NCBI GenBank assembly: GCA_902461985.1
Contig: CABQAB010000074.1
Coordinates: 1-8,636 of the forward strand
Reading direction: 5' to 3'
Source of the DNA: an uncultured Bacteroidales bacterium
Lineage (GTDB): Bacteria > Bacteroidota > Bacteroidia > Bacteroidales > UBA932
Length of the DNA stretch: 8,636 nucleotides
The position numbers were made by a program, and so were the translations under genes. The number at the start of each line of letters is the position of its first letter. Position 1 is the first letter of the stretch. Below are positions 1 to 6,019 of the stretch, piece by piece. The notes beneath the pieces are model-generated. The model saw nothing but the letters and a program-made list of their open reading frames with translations, made no database searches and was not told the DNA's origin.

Positions 1-1188
1 AACGGCACTGACGACCCCGTGTCCTTAGCCCTTGCCACCTTGCTGAAAGTGGCAATCATGCACCGCGTCACCGACACCTACGGTCCCATTCCGTATTCCG
101 CCCTCGAAGGCAATGACGAAATCTATGTGGGTTACGACACACAGGAGCAGGTCTATATGAAAATGTTCGAGGAACTGGACTATGTGATAGAGATACTTAA
201 AGACAATGTCACTCTCGGCACCGATGCCTGGAGCAACTATGATTCCGTCTACTACGGGGACATCTCCAAGTGGGCTAAATATGCCGCCTCCCTCAAACTC
301 AGAATGGCAATGCGTCTAAGTTATGTCAAACCTGACCTTGCCCGCGAAAAGGCTGTAGAGGCGATTGCATCCGGACTCATTTCGTCCAATGCCGAAAATG
401 CCGCCATGCACGCTACGGAGAACCGTATGACGCTCATCTACAACGACTGGGAGGACCACCGTGTGGGGCGCGACCTGATAAACTATATGAACGGTTATGA
501 AGATCCACGCCGTGCAAAAATGTTCACCATGGTCCAGGTGGGTTCCGGAAACAACAGACATCAGGGTTACAATGGAGTGCCTATCGGTATGAGGACGACC
601 TTGCACGAATCCATAGTCAAGAGTTTTTCCAATATGATTGTAACCTCTGACACCCCTTACATGTGGTTCTGTGCAGCCGAATCGGCATTTCTCCGTGCCG
701 AATACGAACTCCGCTGGGGTTCGGAGACAAGTGCGGCGGAGTGGTATAAGAAAGGCATAGAACTCTCATTCGAGGAAAGGGGAGCGACCGGTGCCGCCGA
801 GTATGCGGCTGACGGTTCTAAAGTTCCTGAAGGGGGCAAATCCGACATTACCATAGCATGGCAGCCGGGCAGTTTCGAGCGCAACCTCGAACGTCTCATC
901 ACCCAGAAATGGATTGCAATCTTCCCTCTCGGAAATGAAGGCTGGTGCGAGCGCCGCAGGACCGGCTATCCCAAACTCTATCCGGTGGAGGACGACTTGA
1001 GCGGAGGTACTGTGGATGTCAACGAGGGAGCATGCCGCCTGACTTATCCGGTTGAGGAATATGCTCTCAACAGGGCAAATCTCGATGCCGCAATCGTGAT
1101 GCTCAACGGCGAAACCCCGCAGGGATCCGGATTTTCTGGCGACATCATGGGCACGAAACTCTGGTGGGACTGCAAAGTGTGGTTATAA
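1..1188 (+). CDS. SusD/RagB-family outer-membrane glycan-binding lipoprotein, 5' end missing
   Basis: The reading frame is open from base 1 (NGTDDPVSLALATLLKVAIM...) to TAA at 1186-1188, giving 395 residues. The N-terminus with its lipoprotein signal lies outside the window. The segment MHRVTDTYGPIPYSA is a hallmark of the SusD-like family: an alpha-helical TPR-type stretch followed by the (D/T)xYGPIPY turn. The C-terminus GTKLWWDCKVWL is also typical of the SusD-like_2 branch. Family knowledge: SusD proteins form a lid on a SusC TonB-dependent porin and bind glycans at the cell surface before import. Full-length members are usually about 500-560 residues, so roughly the first quarter is missing. 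The next three plus-strand genes encode surface lipoproteins of the same kind of PUL, so the substrate is probably a host-type glycan (inference from resemblance to N-glycan PULs). The family call is firm; the substrate is not. Confidence 0.93.
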   Translation, partial: NGTDDPVSLALATLLKVAIMHRVTDTYGPIPYSALEGNDEIYVGYDTQEQVYMKMFEELDYVIEILKDNVTLGTDAWSNYDSVYYGDISKWAKYAASLKLRMAMRLSYVKPDLAREKAVEAIASGLISSNAENAAMHATENRMTLIYNDWEDHRVGRDLINYMNGYEDPRRAKMFTMVQVGSGNNRHQGYNGVPIGMRTTLHESIVKSFSNMIVTSDTPYMWFCAAESAFLRAEYELRWGSETSAAEWYKKGIELSFEERGATGAAEYAADGSKVPEGGKSDITIAWQPGSFERNLERLITQKWIAIFPLGNEGWCERRRTGYPKLYPVEDDLSGGTVDVNEGACRLTYPVEEYALNRANLDAAIVMLNGETPQGSGFSGDIMGTKLWWDCKVWL

Positions 1189-1285
1189 TGACCAATCTGC
1201 TGCGTTGTCTGCGGAACAGGAAGTCGGTCACAACCGACAAGGTTGCTCCCTCGTTCCTGTCCTTGACGCCTTGCATCTCGGTCAT
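1188..1285. repeat. Large imperfect inverted repeat immediately after susD
   Basis: The arms begin with ATGACC (1188-1193) and end with GGTCAT (1280-1285). Inner arms ACAGGAA (1216-1222) and TTCCTGT (1254-1260) also pair, and GTCGGT-CACA-ACCGAC (1223-1238) forms a perfect 6-bp hairpin inside. The segments between these blocks match only patchily. The left arm starts on the last base of the susD stop codon. There is no T-run after it, so it is not a standard rho-independent terminator. It could stabilise the susD message or be a short palindromic mobile element. Confidence 0.55.
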
Positions 1286-1298
1286 TCTAACACACACT

Positions 1299-1334
1299 TG
1301 ATGTTACCTTGTCGTCTGATGTTACCTTGTCATC
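1299..1334. repeat. Two tandem 18-base repeats
   Basis: TGATGTTACCTTGTCGTC (1299-1316) is followed directly by TGATGTTACCTTGTCATC (1317-1334), with one mismatch between them. The second unit runs straight into a TTGAGCG repeat core, so the two repeat types are fused. The unit contains TAccTTGT, which only loosely resembles a Bacteroides -7 element, so I do not call it a promoter. Confidence 0.8.
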
Positions 1335-1395
1335 TTGAGCGCATCCTTCTCTTTTTGAGCGCAAACTTGTCATCTTGAGCGCAGCCGAAAGATCT
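1329..1395. repeat. Cluster of REP-like elements (two truncated, one full)
   Basis: The core TTGAGCGCA occurs three times, at 1334-1342, 1355-1363 and 1374-1382. The first copy keeps the left flank TGTCATC and the second keeps only TTTT before the core. The third, at about 1369-1395, is complete: TGTCATCTTGAGCGCAGC and then CGAAAGATCT. ATCTT and AAGAT at its ends can pair. The form GTCAT...GAAAGATCT matches a short interspersed element that I recognise as common in Bacteroidetes intergenic regions. The recognition is from memory; the repetition itself is visible. Confidence 0.75.
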
Positions 1396-1418
1396 AACCC
1401 CAAAATGTAAACAACAAA

Positions 1419-2344
1419 ATGATGAAACATAAAATACTAACAGCACGGACAATCCTGACAGCGGAACTGTCATTTCGACCAAGCCCTAAGGGCGCGTGGA
1501 GAAATCTGGTCCTTTGCTCTCTCATTCTGCTCTCCTGTTCAAAATGGACCGAGCCTGAACCTTTCACACCGCCGCAATGCGGGCCTACAGACTGACCTAC
1601 CACAACACGGTCTATGTCCGCCTGAACAATTCTCCGGACGGGTTCACCTCCGAGAAAGACTACATGCGCTGCCTGCCGGACTCCGTGGACATAGTCACCC
1701 TGACCAACGCAGACCGTCTCTCTGACTACGACATCGCGGACCTGCCTCTCATGAAGTCCCTTGGCATCAAGGTCTTGTATCTCATAGACTGGTCCGCCCG
1801 CTCCGGTGAACTCTCCGCGGAGGGAGCATTGGACGCGTATCTGCAGAAGACCATCGAAACGGTCTCCCGTCACGGACTTGACGGCTGGGCAATACATGGC
1901 GTGTACAAATACGGCGACTCTGTCGCCGCTTCAGCCGGCAAGAAAATCCTCGCCCGCCTGACGGAAGTCAGAACCGAGGGACAGCTGGTGGTTTTTGAAG
2001 GCGACCCGCTCTTCTTTTCAGATGAAAGGGACCGCCGCAAACTGGACTATGTGGTGCTCAACACTGAGGACAAAAAGACAGTCTCCGAAGTCACCCTCGC
2101 AGCCACCGCAGCCGTGCGTGCCGGAGTCCGTGCCCGCAACCTGCTCATTTCAGCCCGTTCTGCGGCAGTCCTGGCGGATATGGAGCAGAACGAGTATGAA
2201 GCCCTGACCTCAGTTGCGGACATTGTACTGAACAATTCCTACGGAGGCATAGGCGTCTATGACCTCGCGGATGACTATTCGTCCGGCGACGGCAACTACG
2301 CCCTCACCCGCCGTACCATCTCCATCCTCAATCCCGTAAAGTAG
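1419..2344 (+). pseudogene. GH18-like surface lipoprotein, frame broken between signal peptide and body
   Basis: Translation from ATG at 1419 gives 58 residues ending with a lipoprotein signal (h-region LVLCSLILL, lipobox LLSC with Cys40) and the mature start SKWTEPEPFTPP, then TGA at 1593-1595. The protein body is in the frame one base back. It is open from just after TGA at 1556-1558, includes ATG at 1577 and ends with TAG at 2342-2344. So one base seems to be missing within 1559-1592, probably near ACCGCCGCA. The body (255 residues from 1577) looks like a small GH18/EndoS-like barrel: MRAYRLTYHNTVYVRL, LPDSVDIVTL, IKVLYLIDW, and HGLDGWAIHG at the site of the GH18 signature. Of DxxDxDxE only Asp102 remains (Ala105, His107 and Val109 replace the others), so catalysis is unlikely and glycan binding is more plausible. 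A body translated from 1577 alone would lack any export signal. A repeat insertion lengthens the signal n-region. A sequencing error could also explain the shift. It sits 6 bases before the next gene. Confidence 0.75.
1469..1508. repeat. REP-like palindromic element inside the signal-peptide coding region
   Basis: TGTCATTTCGACC...GGAGAAATCTG folds as nested stems: ATTTC/GAAAT, CCA/TGG and GCCC-TAA-GGGC. This is the GTCATTTCGACC...GGAGAAATCT type that I recognise as a dispersed Bacteroidetes repeat. It is translated in frame as about 14 residues, ELSFRPSPKGAWRN. These separate a normal-looking start (MMKHKILTARTILTA) from the hydrophobic core (LVLCSLILLSC) of a lipoprotein signal. A related, diverged copy lies between the third and fourth genes at 3687-3725. 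Confidence 0.75.
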
Positions 2345-2350
2345 TATGGC

Positions 2351-3685
2351 ATGAAACAGAAAATATACATAATACTTACATTTGCAGTGCTCGTGGCGGG
2401 ATGCCGCAAGAGCGAAGAATACCTCTTCGACAACCTCGTCTATATCAACGTGGCCGAGACCAAGGCCGCCTGTACTGCCACCGTGGGCAAAAAAGTCCCG
2501 GAAAAAGACTTCGAGCTCCACGCCAAACTCGTCTACCCTTCAGAGGAAAACGTCACGCTCAGAATAGAAGTGGCACCTGAAAAAGTAGCCGCATACAACT
2601 CGGCTAACGGTACCTCATTGGAAATGCTTGATGACGCTTATTTCGACTTCGAGGGCGGTGACTTCACCATAGAAGCCGGCAGGACCGCTTCGGAAGTGGC
2701 TGTGCTCCACCTCAAGAACCTCATGGGCGAAGGCGAAAAACAGCAGGGAGCGCTTCCGGAAGACTGCGTCTATCTCCTCCCCGTGACCATAGCTGACGCC
2801 TCCATAGGCAGACTGGAAGAATCAGCCACGGTCTACTACCTCGTGAAGCGTTCTTCCAACATCACCACCGCAGCCCTTCTTGAGGAAGGCAACTGGATAA
2901 ACTTCCCGACTCTGGACCTGTACTCCGACAACTCGATGGCGTTCAACAATCTCACGGCTGTCACCTTCGAGGCTTTCGTCTATTTTGACAAATTCATATC
3001 GTCAATGCAGACACCTGCAGGGGCGACGCAGGTGGTGAACATCTCCTCCATCATGGGCAAGGAGCAGTATTTCCTTCTGCGTGTGGGGGACGTCGCCTTC
3101 CAGCGTCAGCAGATTCAGTTCCTCGGCCAGACTCCGGGTGCCAATTTCGGGAAAATGCCGCGCCAGGATGCAAGGAAAAATCTGGAGACTGGCCGCTGGT
3201 ATCATATAGCCTGCACTTTTGACCAGGAAAGCTCCCGTGCATTCATTTATCTGGACGGCGAACTCCATGCCGAGGCCAAATCAGCCGCAGCCCCAGCGGA
3301 TGCTTACATCAACCTTGCCGAAAGGGCATACTACGATATGTGGATGAATATGTCTGAGGAAGACAAGGCCGCCAACGAAAGCAAATACTCCAAACTAAAC
3401 GAAGCCTATCAGTTCTTCATCGGGAAGTCCTACGATGACTACCGTCCTTTGAACGGAAAAATCGCGGAGGTCCGTGTCTGGTCAGTCGCCCGCACACAGC
3501 AGGAAATCCGGGACAATATGTTCGGAATAAAGGACCCGGAAACGCTTCCTGAACTCATAGGCTACTGGAAATTCGATGACGGCTCCGGCAATGTCATCCA
3601 TGACTATTCCCGGTACGCCAACCACGGAGTCGCCGAAAAAGACCTCACCTGGCCTGCGGGCATCGAGATTGTCAGATCCAACTGA
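2351..3685 (+). CDS. DUF1735 + LamG-domain surface glycan-binding lipoprotein
   Basis: Predicted 444-residue lipoprotein starting 6 bases after the preceding stop, so it is co-transcribed and probably translationally linked. Residues 1-17 are a signal peptide with lipobox LVAGC (Cys18), followed by RKSEEYLF. Residues about 25-165 fit a DUF1735-type (BT_3987-like N-terminal) beta-sandwich, including VYINVAETKAA and VYLLPVTIADA. Residues about 185-440 are a concanavalin-like LamG_3 domain, with GRWYHIACTFD at 281, FIYLDGEL at 298, IGKSYDDYRPLNGKIAEVRVW at 357, and LIGYWKFDDGSGNVIHDYS at 402. Family knowledge: proteins of this layout act as surface glycan-binding proteins in Bacteroides N-glycan PULs (BT3986-like). 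No hydrolase motif is seen. The expected role is to hold glycan at the outer membrane for the SusCD transporter. The domain call is firm; the ligand is inferred from context. Confidence 0.88.
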   Translation: MKQKIYIILTFAVLVAGCRKSEEYLFDNLVYINVAETKAACTATVGKKVPEKDFELHAKLVYPSEENVTLRIEVAPEKVAAYNSANGTSLEMLDDAYFDFEGGDFTIEAGRTASEVAVLHLKNLMGEGEKQQGALPEDCVYLLPVTIADASIGRLEESATVYYLVKRSSNITTAALLEEGNWINFPTLDLYSDNSMAFNNLTAVTFEAFVYFDKFISSMQTPAGATQVVNISSIMGKEQYFLLRVGDVAFQRQQIQFLGQTPGANFGKMPRQDARKNLETGRWYHIACTFDQESSRAFIYLDGELHAEAKSAAAPADAYINLAERAYYDMWMNMSEEDKAANESKYSKLNEAYQFFIGKSYDDYRPLNGKIAEVRVWSVARTQQEIRDNMFGIKDPETLPELIGYWKFDDGSGNVIHDYSRYANHGVAEKDLTWPAGIEIVRSN

Positions 3686-3686
3686 T

Positions 3687-3725
3687 GTCGTCCTGACCAC
3701 ACCCTCCGGGCGCGTAAAAAATCCG
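3687..3725. repeat. Diverged copy of the signal-peptide REP-like element
   Basis: It begins two bases after the stop of the LamG gene and lies in the 80-base gap before the fourth gene. Lined up with 1470-1508, it shares GTC, GACCA, CCCT, GGGCGCGT and AAATC in the same order and almost the same spacing. About two thirds of positions match by hand alignment. The stem bases are partly lost, so it looks like an old, decayed copy. The rest of the gap (3726-3765) is A-rich with no Shine-Dalgarno sequence, as is usual before Bacteroidetes genes. Confidence 0.6.
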
Positions 3726-3765
3726 AGAACCAAAATTCATCATAAACATTTTAAAACCACAAAAA

Positions 3766-5367
3766 ATGAAAACCAAACAATTATTCTCAATTCTTGCAGC
3801 CGCGGCTTTCCTGTTCGCTGCCTGCGAAAAGCCTGAACCTCCTGTCACTGGCGGAGATGACGACAATAATCCTCCTGTAGAAGAAACCAAATTCGTTGCC
3901 GGAACATTGGTGGCAAACGCCAACCTCACAGGGGTGACCCTCCGTGCCGGCTCCGAGGAGACCAAGAGCCTGGCCTTCGTTTTTGAAACGGACTCTGAAG
4001 TCAAGGAAGAGCGCACTGTCACCTTGGCAATCGACGAGACTCTCGCGGACGGGAAGACGCTTCTCCCTGAGGCAAACTACGAGTTTGCAACGGAGTTCTC
4101 GGTTGCAGCCGGTGCGGACAAATCCCCTGCACAGACCATAGTTTTCAAGGCGGCAGGTCTCGAAGCAGGCTCCTATATCCTTCCGATTGTTGAGGTCGTG
4201 CCTGAGGGTGAAACTGCATCGGAGCCTCTCGTCTATGAAGTCACGGTCCGTGTCCCTACCGAAATTTTAGCCCCTCTGACCGAAAACCGCAAATTCGTGC
4301 TGTATGTCGATACGGACGTATATGATCCGAGAATCGCTACTAACGTGATTCTGAAGGACATGATGAATGAAGAAAGTAAGGAATACCTGGGCTGGATAGT
4401 GAACCTTCGTCCTGCATACGTCAAGAACGAAGGCGGACGCGCAGTCCTGACTTTGGGAGAGCGTCTTGCCGAGTCTTTCGCAGACGCCCAGAGATTCCTT
4501 CTCCCCATCCAGGACAAAGGCAGCAAACTTTGCCTCACCATCGAAGGCGGCAACAGCGGTCTCGGTTTTTCCAATATGACCGAGGAACAGATTGATGACT
4601 TCGTGGCCCAGGTCTATCGTCTCGTCTATTCCAACGATCTTGACGGTGTCAATCTCTGGGACAGGGGAGCAAGCTACGACAAGGCTGCCGGCAACGGTCT
4701 GCCTGAAGTGAACACCACTTCCTATCCTCTCCTTATCAAGAAACTCCGCGAGTCTCTCGGTTCATCCAAACTCATTACCGTGGTTGACGACGGCGAGCCT
4801 ACTGCATCCTTCTACGACAAGGCTCTCTGCGGTGACATTGAAGTGGGAGGACTGATCGACTATGCGTGGAACGGCCACTATGACCCGTCCGAGGGCCCTG
4901 TGCTTGTAGACCCTTATCATCCTGAACATGAACTGGTTTCCAAGGAATACACCCACAAGCCGATTCTCGGTCTCGACCCTTCGAGATATGGCGGTATCAC
5001 TTACAGCAAATATGGCGGAAGTGAAGCCCTGTTGGTGGATGATTTCTTCATGAATCTAAAAGGGTATGTCGATGCCGGCAACAGACAAAGTGATTTCTTC
5101 GTTCTCCTTGAAGTCATATCAAGTGACAGAGATGAATACGAGCAAAGCTGGGAGATGGGAATCTCGATACCTTTCTTGGCTTTGTCCGATTTTGCTGATA
5201 TGGTCATGGGTGATTCAATAATCAGAGAGGTGTATTATCTGGATGAAAATGGAGAGGAACAGCATATGGATATGTACAACAAATGGAAATGGGGTTGGCT
5301 TACCGATGAAAACTTCGAAATCACCGGTACCCTGATGCATGCTGGTCTCACTATCCTCGAAAAGTAA
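3766..5367 (+). CDS. DUF1735 + GH18-like surface lipoprotein with degenerate catalytic motif
   Basis: Predicted 533-residue lipoprotein. Residues 1-19 are a signal peptide with lipobox LFAAC (Cys20). An acidic, proline-rich linker follows (EKPEPPVTGGDDDNN), as in surface-exposed Bacteroidetes lipoproteins. Residues about 42-165 are a DUF1735-type domain and about 175-533 a GH18 TIM barrel of the endo-beta-N-acetylglucosaminidase (EndoF1/BT3987-like) type: KFVLYVDTDVYDPR on strand 1, LCLTIEGGNSGLGF, YSNDLDGVNLWDRGASYD at the strand-4 signature, LITVVDDGEP and GLIDYAWNGHY. The GH18 signature DxxDxDxE reads D293-G-V-N296-L-W298-D-R300. The acid/base Glu is therefore Arg and two of the three Asp are Asn and Trp. 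The enzyme is probably inactive or has a changed mechanism, which favours a glycan-binding role. It is the last gene of the operon, with a terminator about 70 bases after the stop. Start ATG 3766 follows an A-rich leader. The fold call is strong; the activity call is inference. Confidence 0.85.
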   Translation: MKTKQLFSILAAAAFLFAACEKPEPPVTGGDDDNNPPVEETKFVAGTLVANANLTGVTLRAGSEETKSLAFVFETDSEVKEERTVTLAIDETLADGKTLLPEANYEFATEFSVAAGADKSPAQTIVFKAAGLEAGSYILPIVEVVPEGETASEPLVYEVTVRVPTEILAPLTENRKFVLYVDTDVYDPRIATNVILKDMMNEESKEYLGWIVNLRPAYVKNEGGRAVLTLGERLAESFADAQRFLLPIQDKGSKLCLTIEGGNSGLGFSNMTEEQIDDFVAQVYRLVYSNDLDGVNLWDRGASYDKAAGNGLPEVNTTSYPLLIKKLRESLGSSKLITVVDDGEPTASFYDKALCGDIEVGGLIDYAWNGHYDPSEGPVLVDPYHPEHELVSKEYTHKPILGLDPSRYGGITYSKYGGSEALLVDDFFMNLKGYVDAGNRQSDFFVLLEVISSDRDEYEQSWEMGISIPFLALSDFADMVMGDSIIREVYYLDENGEEQHMDMYNKWKWGWLTDENFEITGTLMHAGLTILEK

Positions 5368-5437
5368 GCGTAATTGACAATCCCGGTCCGATGCCGCCCC
5401 GGAATCAGACTCCGCCCGGCATCAGCCCGTAAACCCC

Positions 5438-5468
5438 AAGCCCCGGATGCTCCGCACCCGGGGCTTTT
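5438..5468 (+). terminator. Rho-independent terminator of the PUL operon
   Basis: A 9-bp GC-rich stem, AAGCCCCGG (5438-5446) with CCGGGGCTT (5458-5466), closes an 11-base loop and runs into TTTT at 5465-5468. It lies about 70 bases after the stop of the fourth gene. A second hairpin just upstream, GATGCCG (5390-5396) with CGGCATC (5417-5423), has no T-run and may protect the 3' end. On the minus strand no T-run follows, so the terminator looks one-directional. Confidence 0.85.
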
Positions 5469-5472
5469 CGTA

Positions 5473-5508
5473 TGTCATCTTGAGCGAGCGAAGCGAGTCG
5501 AAAGATCT
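5473..5508. repeat. REP-like element after the terminator
   Basis: TGTCATCTTGAGCGAGCG, then AAGCGAGTCG and AAAGATCT. This is the same type as the complete copy at about 1369-1395, with a longer middle. The ends ATCTT and AAGAT can pair. It starts 4 bases after the terminator T-run and marks the visible change from the GC-rich PUL to the AT-rich segment on its right. Confidence 0.7.
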
Positions 5509-5559
5509 AAAACTTAAACTTTCAGAATCTGCTTTTTCCATAAAGGATTTCTCAAATCT

Positions 5560-5585
5560 TAAACCCCTCGAATTCGAGGGGTTTA
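5560..5585. repeat. Perfect 26-base palindrome
   Basis: The left half TAAACCCCTCGAA is followed by its exact reverse complement TTCGAGGGGTTTA. The inner 24 bases (5561-5584) have the form AAA-CCCC-TCGAATTCGA-GGGG-TTT, which matches the palindrome at 5628-5651 in plan but not in stem sequence. It encodes the last residues (PLEFEGF) of the RhuM remnant frame. Confidence 0.9.
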
Positions 5586-5627
5586 GGAATGCTTGCCTGT
5601 CCTGTGGTATCCATCCCTTCAAAATTC

Positions 5628-5651
5628 AAAGTGGTCGAATTTGACCACTTT
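5628..5651. repeat. Near-perfect 24-base palindrome, sister of 5561-5584
   Basis: AAAGTGGTC (5628-5636) pairs with GACCACTTT (5643-5651) around a GAATTT centre, with only one non-Watson-Crick position in the centre. The plan is AAA-GTGG-TCGAATTTGA-CCAC-TTT: same length, same AAA/TTT ends and nearly the same ten-base centre as 5561-5584, but a different compensated 4-bp stem. It encodes SNSTTLNF in the RhuM remnant frame. Confidence 0.9.
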
Positions 5652-6019
5652 AGAAGAAGTGCAGGGTTGCCATCTTTCGTACTTAGTGCTTCTGAATGGA
5701 TTGAAAGTACAAACCTATTCAATCGAGTCTCGTGTTCTATCAATTTATCATCAACCCTTTTTTCTATTTCCCGAAGACGATTGTTGATTGAATATCCTCT
5801 CAATAAATACTCTTTCAGCACTTGATTTGCCCACTGTCTGAATTGAGTGCCTAAGGCAGATTTGACTCTATAGCCGACGGATATAATAACATCCAGATTA
5901 TAATAATCAACACGGTATGTTTTGCCATCGGAAGCAGTGTAGGCAAATTTTGCCCAAACTGCTTCTTTTGTGAGTTCCCCTTCCTTGAAAATGTTTCTGA
6001 TAAGAGTCTTCCGTCGTTC

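Larger units (their letters stand above)
5552..6019 (-). pseudogene. Internal fragment of a RhuM-family gene
   Basis: The minus strand is open for 155 codons from directly behind the abi stop codon (TAA at 6022-6020) to TGA at 5554-5552. It contains a clear RhuM-family core: IRNIFKEGELTKEAVWAKFA, then DGKTYRVDYYNLDVIISVGY, then FRQWANQVLKEYLLRGYSIN. Full RhuM proteins are usually above 300 residues. Here the N-terminal part is missing, and the C-terminal part ends after about EKRVDDKLIEHETRL, replaced by a tail encoded by two palindromic repeats (KWSNSTTLNFEG, PKPLEFEGFKI). No ATG precedes the conserved core; the first usable start is GTG at 5821, inside it. RhuM is named after a Salmonella pathogenicity-island gene, has no settled biochemical function, and is often found in mobile or defence islands. 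Probably non-functional, unless made as a readthrough product with the abi gene, whose frame it shares. Confidence 0.85.

Noticed and set aside
1299..1395. Small CRISPR or promoter array
   Set aside because: The repeats are of different types and lengths with no regular spacers; the TAccTTGT segments lack the TTTG end of the Bacteroides -7 element and have no matching -33 box.
1559..1595. Programmed -1 ribosomal frameshift joining the lipoprotein signal and GH18-like body
   Set aside because: No slippery heptamer of the X-XXY-YYZ type is present in the overlap (it is CCG-rich); a simple indel or sequencing error is more likely.
1394..1897. 167-residue minus-strand open frame
   Set aside because: It lies antisense to the GH18-like gene and the REP-like element, and has no recognisable domain; it is a by-product of GC-rich codon use.
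5040..5367. More AT-rich 3' end of the fourth gene as a recombination tract
   Set aside because: The base shift is mild, by eye only, and the GH18-like fold continues to a normal end; not enough to claim a mosaic gene.
5552..5819. Functional 89-residue protein starting at the GTG at 5821
   Set aside because: This start falls in the middle of the conserved RhuM core, which continues upstream in the same frame to the abi stop; the tail is made of palindromic repeat sequence.
5447..5825. Plus-strand small open frames over the REP-like element and palindromes
   Set aside because: They are antisense to the RhuM remnant, and their open state follows from the palindromes (PLEFEGF and VVEFDHF appear by symmetry); no ribosome-binding or family evidence supports them.
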